Source of the DNA: Deltaproteobacteria bacterium
Lineage (GTDB): Bacteria; Desulfobacterota; Desulfobacteria; Desulfobacterales; ETH-SRB1
Assembly: GCA_019314185.1 (NCBI GenBank)
Contig: JAFCZU010000025.1
Coordinates: 1-16,961 of the forward strand
DNA length: 16,961 nt
Reading direction: 5' to 3'
This document shows positions 7,982 to 15,834 of this stretch, piece after piece (positions within the stretch are counted from its first letter, which is position 1; every line of letters starts with the position of its first letter). Made by a program: the position numbers and the translations under genes. Under the pieces are notes generated by a model that was not told where the DNA came from, searched no databases, and saw only the letters and a list, made by a program, of their open reading frames with translations.

Positions 7982-9040
7982 ATGAAAAAGTTGTTTGATA
8001 AGAATATAAAAATTATTCATACACCTACTAATATTGCAGGTCAGATGGAAGTCTTATCGCGTGCTCAGAGGGCAATCGGCTATAATTCTTATTCATGTAG
8101 CTATGCTGACAATTGGGGAATGTTTAAATGTGATAATTGTCTGCACCTTGAGCTTATAGATAACAAGAATTTCAGGTGTTTCTGTATGTTGCGTTTTTTT
8201 GTTAATGCTATTAGAAAATACGATGTATTTCATTTCCATTTTGGCAGCACTTTGCTGCCGAGGAACGTTGATTTGCCTTTGCTTAAAGCTTTAGATAAAC
8301 CAATGATCATGCACTATTGGGGAAGCGATATCAGGCAAAAGAGTATAGCAGAGAGAAAAAACAATTTTGTAAAAGTAAAATTTGAAGACGAAAATAAAAT
8401 TATCGATAGACTTAAACGTATATCCAAATATATAGACATTGCCATTGTAGCAGATTATGAGTTGTACGAATATGTTCGAGAATATTTCAAGAAAGTTGTC
8501 GTAATCCGGCAAGCTATAGAACTTCAAAAATTTGCTCCTTATTTTCCCTTAAGGGGCAAAACAAAGTTTGTTATCGTTCATGCTCCAAGTGATAAGGGTA
8601 TTAAAGGAACAAAATACGTTATTGAAGCAGTAAAAAGATTAAAAACAAAATATGAAATAGAATTTGTGTTAGTATACCAAATGCCACATCAGCAAGCAAA
8701 AGAAATATATCAACGTGCAGACATAATTGTAGATCAGATTCTTGGTGGAACTCACGGTATTTTTTCTGTTGAGGCCATGGCGCTGGGCAAACCGGTTATA
8801 TGTTATATTAGAGAAGACTTGCGAGGTACGTACCCTGAAGAATTACCTATAGTCTCAGCTAACCCGGATAATATCTATACGCAATTGAAAATGCTGTTGG
8901 AAAATTCCGACCTTTGCCACGAGCTTGGAGCGAAGGGGAGAATCTATACAGAAAAATATCACGACTCTCATAAAATTGCCAGAGATCTGGTGAAAGTTTA
9001 TGAAGAATTGATAGCAAAGAACCGCAAGAAGAAAAAGTGA
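7982..9040 (+). CDS. Family 4 (GT-B) glycosyltransferase
   Basis: A 352-residue GT-B type glycosyltransferase expected to work on the cytoplasmic face of the inner membrane, adding one sugar to the lipid-linked repeat unit. The N-terminal half (HTPTNIAGQMEVLSRAQRA, YDVFHFHFGSTL, MIMHYWGSDIR) has the acceptor-domain pattern. The C-terminal half has the donor-binding segment GTHGIFSVEAMALGKPVICY, where a Glu precedes the Ala-Met-Ala-x-Gly-Lys-Pro run of GT4 enzymes. The first E of the E-x7-E pair is not obvious here. Donor and acceptor cannot be told from sequence. The gene is visibly A+T richer than the epimerase genes upstream, consistent with mosaic ancestry. It ends in a GTGA overlap with the flippase. 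Confidence 0.82.
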   Translation: MKKLFDKNIKIIHTPTNIAGQMEVLSRAQRAIGYNSYSCSYADNWGMFKCDNCLHLELIDNKNFRCFCMLRFFVNAIRKYDVFHFHFGSTLLPRNVDLPLLKALDKPMIMHYWGSDIRQKSIAERKNNFVKVKFEDENKIIDRLKRISKYIDIAIVADYELYEYVREYFKKVVVIRQAIELQKFAPYFPLRGKTKFVIVHAPSDKGIKGTKYVIEAVKRLKTKYEIEFVLVYQMPHQQAKEIYQRADIIVDQILGGTHGIFSVEAMALGKPVICYIREDLRGTYPEELPIVSANPDNIYTQLKMLLENSDLCHELGAKGRIYTEKYHDSHKIARDLVKVYEELIAKNRKKKK

Positions 9041-10497
9041 GTGTTATTGCATATATTAAACAGTTGGCATCTGAATCTTTGATCTATGGGATTTCGGGCA
9101 CGATTGCCAGCTCCATAGGAATATTTCTCATTCCAATTTATACCAGAATCTTTTCGCCTTCTGATTATGGCGTTATTGCGCTGATTACAACCCTTACAGG
9201 TTTGATTAGCATGTTTGTGGTATTAGGTCTGGACAATTCATCCGGCAGATGGTTTTATGATTCTGATAAGGTACAGGATCAAAAACATACCATTTCATCC
9301 TGGTTCTGGTGTCAATTAGGCGTAAGTTGTATCATTGCTATGGGACTTTTTTTGCTTGCCCCTCAGGTTTCCAGCCTTTTACTTAAATCAAAAGATCACG
9401 CAATATTAATTCTGATAGCCGCACTTGCCATACCATTTGGAACATTCAGTAAAGTTCTTGGCAATTGGCTCCGCTATCAGAGACGAGCATGGACTACATC
9501 AATCTTTTCCACATTAAATTCCTTAGGAATAATTGGTATAATCATATTATTTGTTGTTGTTTACAAATGGGGTCTAATTGGAATCTATTCGGCAAGACTT
9601 ATTGCGGCGGCTGTTATTTCGTTTGTTGCAGTTGCCATACTGAGATCGTGGATTAATCCGGTTTATTTTTCATGGAAACGACTAAGAGAGATGCTCGGTT
9701 TTGGGCTTCCACTGGTTCCCGCGGCAATTGCATCATGGATTACTATTTCATCTGATAGATTTATACTCCAAATGTTTCATGACACGGCAGAGGTGGGTTT
9801 ATATTCTATAGCTGCAACGATAGCCTCTGGCATGGCTTTAATAACCGGCGCTTTCCAGATGGCCTGGGGGCCATTTGCTTTTTCTATATATCGTGAAAAG
9901 GAATCTCTAAATGTGTATTCTAAGGTTTTCAGTTTATACGCTTTGCTATTTTGTTTAATAGGAACCGCATTGTCGCTATTTGCCCCTTTATTGCTTCGTA
10001 TATTAACAACACCCCAATACTTTTCAGCCGCATCCTGCGTGCCTTTTCTCGTTTTTTCTTATATTGCCACTGGCGCTATATATATTACGTCTATTGGTTC
10101 AGGAATTGCGAAAAAATCAAAGCCGGTTGCCATGAGCATCTTTATTGGTGCAGTTATCAATATTACATTCAATTTTCTGCTTATCCCATCTTTGGGCAAA
10201 TACGGGGCAGCGGTTTCCACGCTTGTTGCTAACTTGTGTGGTGTGATTTATTTATATATAGCAAGTCAAAGGAATTACTCAATTCCATATCAACCTTGGC
10301 ATGCAATGGCTTGTTTGGGATTTTCATGGATTTTGATAGCGATTGATTACATCTTTATTTCAAATTGTGGGATTAGTTCTTTTGGTCTACGAATAGGCAT
10401 GTGCCTTATGTTCATTCCTTTTGCATTTTGCCTTGGCGTTATCAGGCCGGTTCATGCCAAACGCATCTTTAGACTTATTAGAATAGCGACACCGTAA
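9037..10497 (+). CDS. wzx: Polysaccharide repeat-unit flippase, Wzx type (MOP superfamily)
   Basis: A 486-residue polytopic inner-membrane protein with about 12 to 14 hydrophobic segments. The first of these (SESLIYGISGTIASSIGIFL) is followed by the PIYTRIFSPSDYG signature of the RfbX/Wzx branch. In the middle, GFGLPLVPAAIASWITISSDR and the LQMFHDTAEVGLYSIA segment are also typical, and the C-terminal half repeats the six-helix pattern. Wzx proteins move undecaprenyl-pyrophosphate-linked repeat units across the inner membrane. Translation starts at GTG 9037, whose GTGA overlaps the previous stop, so it is probably coupled to the glycosyltransferase. No Wzy polymerase accompanies it in the window. 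Confidence 0.87.
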   Translation: MSVIAYIKQLASESLIYGISGTIASSIGIFLIPIYTRIFSPSDYGVIALITTLTGLISMFVVLGLDNSSGRWFYDSDKVQDQKHTISSWFWCQLGVSCIIAMGLFLLAPQVSSLLLKSKDHAILILIAALAIPFGTFSKVLGNWLRYQRRAWTTSIFSTLNSLGIIGIIILFVVVYKWGLIGIYSARLIAAAVISFVAVAILRSWINPVYFSWKRLREMLGFGLPLVPAAIASWITISSDRFILQMFHDTAEVGLYSIAATIASGMALITGAFQMAWGPFAFSIYREKESLNVYSKVFSLYALLFCLIGTALSLFAPLLLRILTTPQYFSAASCVPFLVFSYIATGAIYITSIGSGIAKKSKPVAMSIFIGAVINITFNFLLIPSLGKYGAAVSTLVANLCGVIYLYIASQRNYSIPYQPWHAMACLGFSWILIAIDYIFISNCGISSFGLRIGMCLMFIPFAFCLGVIRPVHAKRIFRLIRIATP

Positions 10498-10538
10498 TTT
10501 TATTAATCTTGCATACTTATTGGACAGTTTTGCAATAG

Positions 10539-10835
10539 GTCTTTGACGATGCGGACGAGCTTAAGCGCCAGAAAGAAGCTCTGGAAAAGGTCATCGGGCA
10601 CGAAATCGTCAGCATACGCCAGCATTATCTCCATTATGACGTACGCATAACCCCGGCAGTTCATGCAGAGGCCGGATTCAAATACGATTCAACACTTGGA
10701 TTTAATGACAACGTTAGCTTTCAATTCGGAACATCCTATCCCTGACATCTCTATGACTTGAAGTCCGAAAAGGAACTGTCAATCATGACAAATCCCCTTA
10801 ATCATCCAAGACAAGGTATAATTTTTATTTTTTAA
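10539..10835 (+). pseudogene. Relict of polysaccharide deacetylase family protein
   Basis: The gap between the flippase and the next glycosyltransferase is not empty. The frame from 10539 reads through a recognisable fragment of the polysaccharide deacetylase family found in surface-polysaccharide clusters (the type with a DUF7033 N-terminal domain). Visible are a helix ending LEKVIGHEIVSI, RQHYL at 10617-10631, AGFKYDSTLGF and FQFGTSYP. An in-frame TGA at 10743-10745 interrupts it, after which LYDLKSEKELSIM continues in the same frame and peters out at a TAA (10833-10835). The N-terminal two thirds, including the metal-binding Asp and His region, are missing. No start codon with a ribosome site is evident. 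It is best read as a decayed remnant. Confidence 0.72.
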
Positions 10836-10842
10836 ATTCTCT

Positions 10843-12186
10843 ATGAATATATTAATAATATCAACATATTTCCCACCACAACACTCAATAGCTTCGCTTA
10901 GAATTTATTCTTTTGCTAAAGACTGGGCTTTAGCTGGGAACCAAGTTACTGTTCTCACACCCCGCAAACTCGATGAAGGTGATTTAAATATTAAAACCTC
11001 TAATCCTGAATACGAACTTGTTGAACTGTCTCATATTGCGATACTCCAGAACCTTATCAGTCTAAAACAAAAGCACCTTGACCGAAAATATTCTCAACAA
11101 ACTACCAGCACAAAAGCCAATACCCGTGATACAAAAAAAAGTATTTTTGATATATTGGGCGAACAGGCAATGCATGTAAAAAATCGTTATGGCATATTTA
11201 CTACAGCAAGAATGCCAAATGTGCATGACACATGGATTCCCAAAGCTGTCAGGTTGGGGAAAAATATTATTGATTCTAAAAATATCGATATTATATTCAG
11301 CAGTTATGGACCTCCTGCATCTCATATTATCGCAGGCATTTTAGCAAAATGGAGCGGTAAACCCTGGGTTGCCGATTATCGTGATTTGTGGATTGAAGGG
11401 CATGTGTATACAGGAATGTGGCCATTTACCGTATTAGAAAAGTATATTGAAAAAAAATATATTGGGAATTATTCAAATATAATTACAATCGTGTCTGAGC
11501 CACTTGCAAATATTCTGCGAAAAAAGTTTGCCACACCTGTACATGTCATAGAAAACGGGTATGATGAAGATGATTACAAACAGAAATTTTCCCCGTATTT
11601 TAGTGGTGTAAAAAAAAGAATTGTTTATACCGGAACAATATACCCGAGTATGCGAGATCCATCTCCCCTTTTTGCCGCAATTGCTTTAATAGCTGAAAAA
11701 AACAAAACTACAAACGACTATCCCATGTCTGATTTTGAGATATTGTTTTTTGGGCGCCAGGAAGATTGGCTGGATAACCTGATCAATAAATACAAGGTAG
11801 GACCTTGGGTAAAATACATGGGGCGTGTAGGAAGGGATGATGCTCTTCGTATACAAAATCAAGCGGACATTTTACTTTTCCTCGAATGGGAAAACGGATC
11901 GGTTGACGGCATACTGACAGGCAAACTTTTTGAGTATCTCGCACAGAGAAAGCCCATATTAGGTATTGGTGTATCGGCAAAAACATCTTCGGGTGCTTTA
12001 ATAGAAGAAGCGGGCGTTGGAGTTGCTGTCGGAACTGATATTGAGAAGATAGTTTCCATAATAGAAAACTTTCTTGATACCGGAATTCCATTTGATATTC
12101 ATCCAAAAGAGGATGTGATAACCAGGTACACACGCAGAAACCAGGCGGAAAAGCTGCTTCAATTAATGGAAAAACATAATAACTGA
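10843..12186 (+). CDS. Family 4 (GT-B) glycosyltransferase, WbuB-like
   Basis: A 447-residue glycosyltransferase, longer than its two GT4 relatives in the window. It opens with ILIISTYFPPQHSIASLRIYSFA, the pattern of the WbuB/WcaI-like N-terminal domain. It carries ADYRDLWIEGH near residue 180, a segment conserved in that branch, and FSSYGPPASHIIA just before. The C-terminal donor domain shows IVYTGTIYPSMRDP, FFGRQEDW and GILTGKLFEYLAQRKPILGIG, with the conserved Glu in FEYLA. It presumably adds one residue of the repeat unit at the cytoplasmic membrane face. No Shine-Dalgarno site is visible before the ATG, and it follows a deacetylase relict rather than an intact gene, so expression may depend on read-through or an unrecognised promoter. 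Confidence 0.82.
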   Translation: MNILIISTYFPPQHSIASLRIYSFAKDWALAGNQVTVLTPRKLDEGDLNIKTSNPEYELVELSHIAILQNLISLKQKHLDRKYSQQTTSTKANTRDTKKSIFDILGEQAMHVKNRYGIFTTARMPNVHDTWIPKAVRLGKNIIDSKNIDIIFSSYGPPASHIIAGILAKWSGKPWVADYRDLWIEGHVYTGMWPFTVLEKYIEKKYIGNYSNIITIVSEPLANILRKKFATPVHVIENGYDEDDYKQKFSPYFSGVKKRIVYTGTIYPSMRDPSPLFAAIALIAEKNKTTNDYPMSDFEILFFGRQEDWLDNLINKYKVGPWVKYMGRVGRDDALRIQNQADILLFLEWENGSVDGILTGKLFEYLAQRKPILGIGVSAKTSSGALIEEAGVGVAVGTDIEKIVSIIENFLDTGIPFDIHPKEDVITRYTRRNQAEKLLQLMEKHNN

Positions 12187-12205
12187 ATCCCCAAAAGGTA
12201 ACGGC

Positions 12206-13336
12206 ATGTCAGATACAAAGTTAAAAATACTGTTTACAGGAACATCTTACCCTGCAGATGGAAAAGACTGGCGTGGAAGGTTTACAGCCAATATGATTCA
12301 GAGTCTTAGCAAACATCATAACCTAAGTATAGGAACTTGGCTTCCACCTGGAAAATTGCCCGAATCTATTAAAATTTTATCCACAAAAAAAGAGGCTGAG
12401 TGGTTGAAGGATTTAATGATTCGGGGGGGGATAGCTCATATTTTACGAACACGAGGTATTCTTTCAGCTAATTCAGTTATTAAACTGCTTGTTTACCTTA
12501 GAAGTGTTTATAAAAGAGAAGCAAACAACATGGATATCATGCATGTGAACTGGCTTCAAAATGCCATTCCGCTTTGGGGAACATCTACTCCCGCTGTAAT
12601 ATCAGTACTTGGAAGCGATTTTGGTCTGCTTAAGATACCAGGGATGAAATTTATATTACGCTCAGTTATACGTCAGAGAAAATGCGTTATTACACCAAAT
12701 GCCGATTGGATGGTTCCCTCACTGAACAAATCATTCGGAGATATTGCAGAAATAAGACCTGTTCCGTACGGCGTTGACAAAAAATGGTTTAATATTAAAA
12801 AAAATCCAGAAAAAGGCAAAACAACAAAATGGATTGCTGTCACCCGTCTAACTGAAAAAAAACTCGGGCCATTATTTACCTGGGGTAAAGAATTATTTGA
12901 AAAAAACAATGAACTTCATCTATTCGGTCCTATGCAGGAAACGCTTACTTTACCAGAGTGGGTTGTCTATCATGGCCCGGCAAGCCCAGATGAACTTTGG
13001 GGTAAATGGTTTCCCCTATGTTCGGGGTTGATCACTCTCAGCCAGCACGACGAAGGTAGGCCCCAGGTAATGCTTGAGGCGATGGCTGCCGGCCTTCCAA
13101 TCATAGCTTCTAACATGCCCGCTCATCTGGATATAATAAAGCATGGGCTAAGCGGCTGGATTGTATCCAATCCCCAAGACCTAAAAGACGCAATATCTTT
13201 TTTTGATAACCGTGAAACCGTCAACCGGGTTGGAGAATCAGCCCGCTCTTGGGTTCTGAAAAATGTCGGAACTTGGGACGATTGTGCCGGACGCTATATT
13301 ACAGCATACCAAGACCTTTTGGGGCGAAACGGATGA
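12206..13336 (+). CDS. Family 4 (GT-B) glycosyltransferase with poly-G tract
   Basis: A 376-residue GT4 glycosyltransferase. The N-terminal domain starts KILFTGTSYPADGKDWRGRF and includes HVNWLQNAIPLWG and SVLGSDFG. The C-terminal donor domain has YHGPASPDELW, then HDEGRPQVMLEAMAAGLPII, which contains the E-x7-E pair of the family, and ends with GLSGWIV. AAGGTAA shortly before the ATG is a good ribosome site. A run of eight G (12423-12430) encodes Arg73-Gly74-Gly75; such tracts can slip and switch a gene on and off. As written the frame is intact. The stop overlaps the next start by 4 bp (ATGA at 13333). Confidence 0.85.
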   Translation: MSDTKLKILFTGTSYPADGKDWRGRFTANMIQSLSKHHNLSIGTWLPPGKLPESIKILSTKKEAEWLKDLMIRGGIAHILRTRGILSANSVIKLLVYLRSVYKREANNMDIMHVNWLQNAIPLWGTSTPAVISVLGSDFGLLKIPGMKFILRSVIRQRKCVITPNADWMVPSLNKSFGDIAEIRPVPYGVDKKWFNIKKNPEKGKTTKWIAVTRLTEKKLGPLFTWGKELFEKNNELHLFGPMQETLTLPEWVVYHGPASPDELWGKWFPLCSGLITLSQHDEGRPQVMLEAMAAGLPIIASNMPAHLDIIKHGLSGWIVSNPQDLKDAISFFDNRETVNRVGESARSWVLKNVGTWDDCAGRYITAYQDLLGRNG

Positions 13337-14253
13337 GAGACAGAAATATTTTACTTTTAGGTGGTGGAGGATTTATCGGCACGGCCCTTTCACGATGCCT
13401 TTGCAAGAATAAATTCAATGTGCATATCCTGTCAAGACACTTTTCCGCCCGGCAGATTGAACCTAATATGATATTTTACCAGGGCAGCATGGACGACAGA
13501 AAAATCCTTGAACGGGTTTTACCAGAATGCAAGACCATCATTCACCTTGCATCTTCCACCACTCCCGGTAGTTCCTCAAGGCAACCGGCGCTGGAGGCAG
13601 ATAAAAATATCACCCCGACGCTTCGTTTTCTGGATATTCTCCAAAGCTACAAAAATTTTCACATAATCTTCGTCTCCTCGGGAGGAACGCTTTACGGAAA
13701 TCCGGAATCCACCCCTGTGAATGAAACCTATCTGCTTAATCCCCTCTCCTTTCACGGTGCTGGAAAGGTTGCAATAGAAACATTTCTAAGAACTTTTTCC
13801 ACCTTCCCCAAGAAAAACATAACCATCGTTCGCCCATCCAATGTATACGGTCCATGGCAATCCCTTCACCGCGGATTCGGAGTTATCCGTACAATGCTTG
13901 AACATGTTCTCAGCGGGACCATGATGCAAATCTGGGGAGACGGAACATCTATTCGTGATTTTCTCTATATCGAAGACATGCTCGCTGCACTGGTCTGCCT
14001 GATTGATCTTCCCCATGACAATAACACCTACAATGTCGGATCGGGCATTGGATACAGCCTGAACCAACTTAAGGAAATTATAGAGTCTGTCTGTGGTAAA
14101 AAGCTGCACACTATTTATCGACCGAGCCGGCAGATAGATGTAAAAACCATAGTTCTGGACAGCTCTCGCCTTATCAAAAAAACAAAATGGCATCCTTCCG
14201 TATCGCTTGAACAGGGGATTGATTTTACATGGAAATGGCTAAAAAACCAATAG
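13333..14253 (+). CDS. Extended SDR, UDP-sugar 4-epimerase-like, catalytic Tyr replaced by His
   Basis: A 306-residue extended SDR resembling UDP-glucose/UDP-GlcNAc 4-epimerases. The NAD motif is G10xxG13xxG16 (LGGGGFIG). The active-site serine lies in VSSGGTLYG (Ser115/116). VRPSNVYGPWQ, IWGDGTSIRDFLYIEDM and NVGSGIGYSLNQL match substrate-binding and C-terminal elements. At the place of the catalytic YxxxK, the sequence reads HGAGK: His141 (CAC) where Tyr (TAC or TAT) is expected, with Lys145 kept. This may mean lost or altered catalysis. I place the start at ATG 13333, which overlaps the previous stop (ATGA) and begins directly before the Rossmann strand. An in-frame ATG at 13249 would add 28 residues lying inside the upstream gene. 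Confidence 0.82.
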   Translation: MRDRNILLLGGGGFIGTALSRCLCKNKFNVHILSRHFSARQIEPNMIFYQGSMDDRKILERVLPECKTIIHLASSTTPGSSSRQPALEADKNITPTLRFLDILQSYKNFHIIFVSSGGTLYGNPESTPVNETYLLNPLSFHGAGKVAIETFLRTFSTFPKKNITIVRPSNVYGPWQSLHRGFGVIRTMLEHVLSGTMMQIWGDGTSIRDFLYIEDMLAALVCLIDLPHDNNTYNVGSGIGYSLNQLKEIIESVCGKKLHTIYRPSRQIDVKTIVLDSSRLIKKTKWHPSVSLEQGIDFTWKWLKNQ

Positions 14254-15272
14254 ACCCTTCTGACTGCCCGATTTGCTCTATCTGCATTGCCAACTATAAT
14301 GGCATGGGAATTATTGATTCTGCTTTGCTGTCCATAATGACGCAGGATTGTGATTTTTCGATCGAAATCATCGTGCATGATGACGCATCTACAGATGGTT
14401 CCGCTGATTTTATCAGAGATAACTTTCCCGATGTAAAACTGATTACTAGTGACGTCAACGTCGGTTTTTGTGTAAGCAATAACCATATGGTTGCAAAAGC
14501 CAGGGGTGAATATATTCTGCTGCTCAATAACGATGTCGTGCTTTTACCCGATGCACTTCGTACATTGTATGAAGCAGCCCGCCGGAAAGACAAACCCGGC
14601 ATTCTTGGACTTCCTCAGTATAATCTATTTTCCGGAAGGCTGATTGACAGAGGCAGTCTTTTCGACCCTTTTATTAACACAGTACCAAACCTTAACTCGA
14701 AAATAGATGATGTCGGTATGATAATAGGGGCATGCTTCTGGATTCCCAGAGCCCTGTGGGAGGAACTTGGCGGTTTTCCGGAATGGTTTCACACCTTAGG
14801 GGAAGACATGTTTCTTTGTTGCCTGGCAAGGCTGAGAGGATATCCTGTCAGAGTAATCCATGCATCGGGATTTAGACACCGAGTTGGAAATAGTCTTGGC
14901 GGAGGCAAAGTCGTCGATGATCGACTTTCTACCAGCAAAAAAAGACGAATTTTAAGTGAACGAAACAAAAGCTTCGTGATATCCTTGACCTACCCTGCCC
15001 CGTTTTTTCAGCTTATTTTTCCTTTGCATCTTGCCCTACTGCTTGTCGAAGGGCTTTTAATCTGCCTTGCAAAAAAGGATTTAGACCTGTTCCGTTCGAT
15101 TTATATTTCATGCATAAAATCGCTGTGGTATGAACGCACCCGCCTCTATCGTCTGCGGAAAAGCATTCAGTCTTCACGGTGCATTTCTTCCTTCCGCTTC
15201 TTTTTGCCATTCACACCATGTCCTTACAAATTCTGGATGCTCATAAAGCACGGAATTCCGGAGATCAAGTAA
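14229..15272 (+). CDS. Family 2 (GT-A) glycosyltransferase, rhamnosyltransferase-like
   Basis: A 347-residue GT2 enzyme. The fold starts SICIANYNGMGIIDSALLSI. The nucleotide-binding acidic pair is Asp51-Asp52 in HDDASTDGS, and the metal-binding motif is LLLNNDVVL with Asp102. MIIGACFWIPRALWEELGGF and the GEDMFLCCLARLRGYPV segment, with its acidic ED, mark the WbbL-like rhamnosyltransferase branch, although the donor sugar is not certain. A hydrophobic stretch near 255-280 (FFQLIFPLHLALLLVEGLL) suggests membrane association. AGGGGA at 14213-14218, 10 nt before the ATG at 14229, supports this start, which overlaps the SDR gene by 25 bp. It is the last gene of the + strand run. Confidence 0.84.
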   Translation: MEMAKKPIDPSDCPICSICIANYNGMGIIDSALLSIMTQDCDFSIEIIVHDDASTDGSADFIRDNFPDVKLITSDVNVGFCVSNNHMVAKARGEYILLLNNDVVLLPDALRTLYEAARRKDKPGILGLPQYNLFSGRLIDRGSLFDPFINTVPNLNSKIDDVGMIIGACFWIPRALWEELGGFPEWFHTLGEDMFLCCLARLRGYPVRVIHASGFRHRVGNSLGGGKVVDDRLSTSKKRRILSERNKSFVISLTYPAPFFQLIFPLHLALLLVEGLLICLAKKDLDLFRSIYISCIKSLWYERTRLYRLRKSIQSSRCISSFRFFLPFTPCPYKFWMLIKHGIPEIK

Positions 15273-15287
15273 ACAGAGTTTACGATT

Positions 15288-15320
15288 ATTTTTATTCTTT
15301 TTAAAAAAAAGAATAAAAAT
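15288..15320. terminator. Perfect A/T-rich hairpin between convergent genes, possible bidirectional terminator
   Basis: Fifteen consecutive base pairs (15288-15302 with 15306-15320) enclose a 3-nt AAA loop. Only one pair is G-C (15297 with 15311). It lies 15 nt after the GT2 stop and about 25 nt beyond the end of the convergent minus-strand relict, where a shared terminator would sit. The T-rich and A-rich arms could give a U-rich end in either direction, but the lack of a G-C-rich stem makes it atypical. Confidence 0.45.
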
Positions 15321-15345
15321 TATAAAATGTTCCAGCTCAATGATT

Positions 15346-15726
15346 TTATTGATCTGGGTGCGTGATTTTTTTTGTAATTCCTTCACTTCTTTCAAATCTC
15401 ATCTGGCAAATCTGCTCCGACACAAGGCCAATCATGAATATGACTATGGAGGTGGTAAACACAAGGGCGCTCATGTTGGTGAAGCTGCCCGACATACAAC
15501 CCGACATACAAAAGGTATAAAGGTAATAAAACAAACCTGTCAGGAATGTAATAAAACTTACGGGAAGAAATATCCTGAAAGGGGAATACAGAGTACAAAT
15601 TTTTATAATGATCATAAAAAAACGGACGCTGTCTTTGAACATGCTTATGCCGCTTTTCCCGTATCTGCGCATCTTTGCCTCTGCTGATCTCTCCTCAGAC
15701 GTCAACTTTAAGAAGGCTTCGATCAT
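15346..15726 (-). pseudogene. C-terminal remnant of a membrane GT2 (dolichyl-phosphate-mannose-synthase-like) glycosyltransferase
   Basis: The frame encodes 126 residues. From about residue 20 onward it matches the C-terminal end of DPM1-like family 2 glycosyltransferases with two membrane helices: YGKSGISMFKDSVRFFMIII, LYSPFRIFLPVSFITFLTGL, SGSFTNMSALVFTTSIVIFM and GLVSEQICQMRFERSE. The whole GT-A catalytic domain, with its DDxS and DxD motifs, is missing, and the first 20 or so residues do not resemble the family. A 12-bp tandem duplication (15488-15511) adds a second Cys-Met-Ser-Gly in the loop between helices. Intact relatives are often paired with GT39/PMT-like enzymes, and such a gene lies just upstream on the same strand. 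I read it as a 5'-truncated relict, though a short membrane protein could still be produced. Confidence 0.65.
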
Positions 15727-15834
15727 TTCAAGCCATTCTTTTTTTCATAATATTAGACACAAAGACTTCTTCTCACAATTTCTATCAAAGTTATTTATCG
15801 CTCATCCCTTAGTTCGCTTTGCTCACCAGTTGTT
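15727..15834. other. Gap between the two minus-strand fragments
   Basis: These 108 nt separate the stop of the GT39-like gene from the GT2 remnant. Read on the minus strand, the GT2 frame stays open only a few codons upstream of its ATG (KKEWLE) before a TGA. I see no missing glycosyltransferase domain, repeat or hairpin here. A deletion in this gap would explain the lost GT2 catalytic domain. Confidence 0.4.

Noticed and set aside
10743..10745. UGA in the deacetylase remnant as a selenocysteine codon
   Set aside because: The family position is not a redox or metal-ligand site, the N-terminal domain is missing, and no suitable downstream hairpin is evident. Simple decay explains it.
13249..13332. 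Upstream ATG start of the second SDR
   Set aside because: The extra 28 residues lie wholly inside the preceding glycosyltransferase gene and do not resemble an SDR start. ATG 13333 gives the standard 4-bp overlap and begins right before the Rossmann strand.
13786..14193. Minus-strand frame opposite the second SDR
   Set aside because: Antisense to a conserved SDR with clear motifs; no support of its own.
15340..15687. Plus-strand frame of 115 codons opposite the GT2 remnant
   Set aside because: The minus strand here matches membrane GT2 C-termini. The plus-strand product (His/Lys-rich, no known motif) is a shadow.
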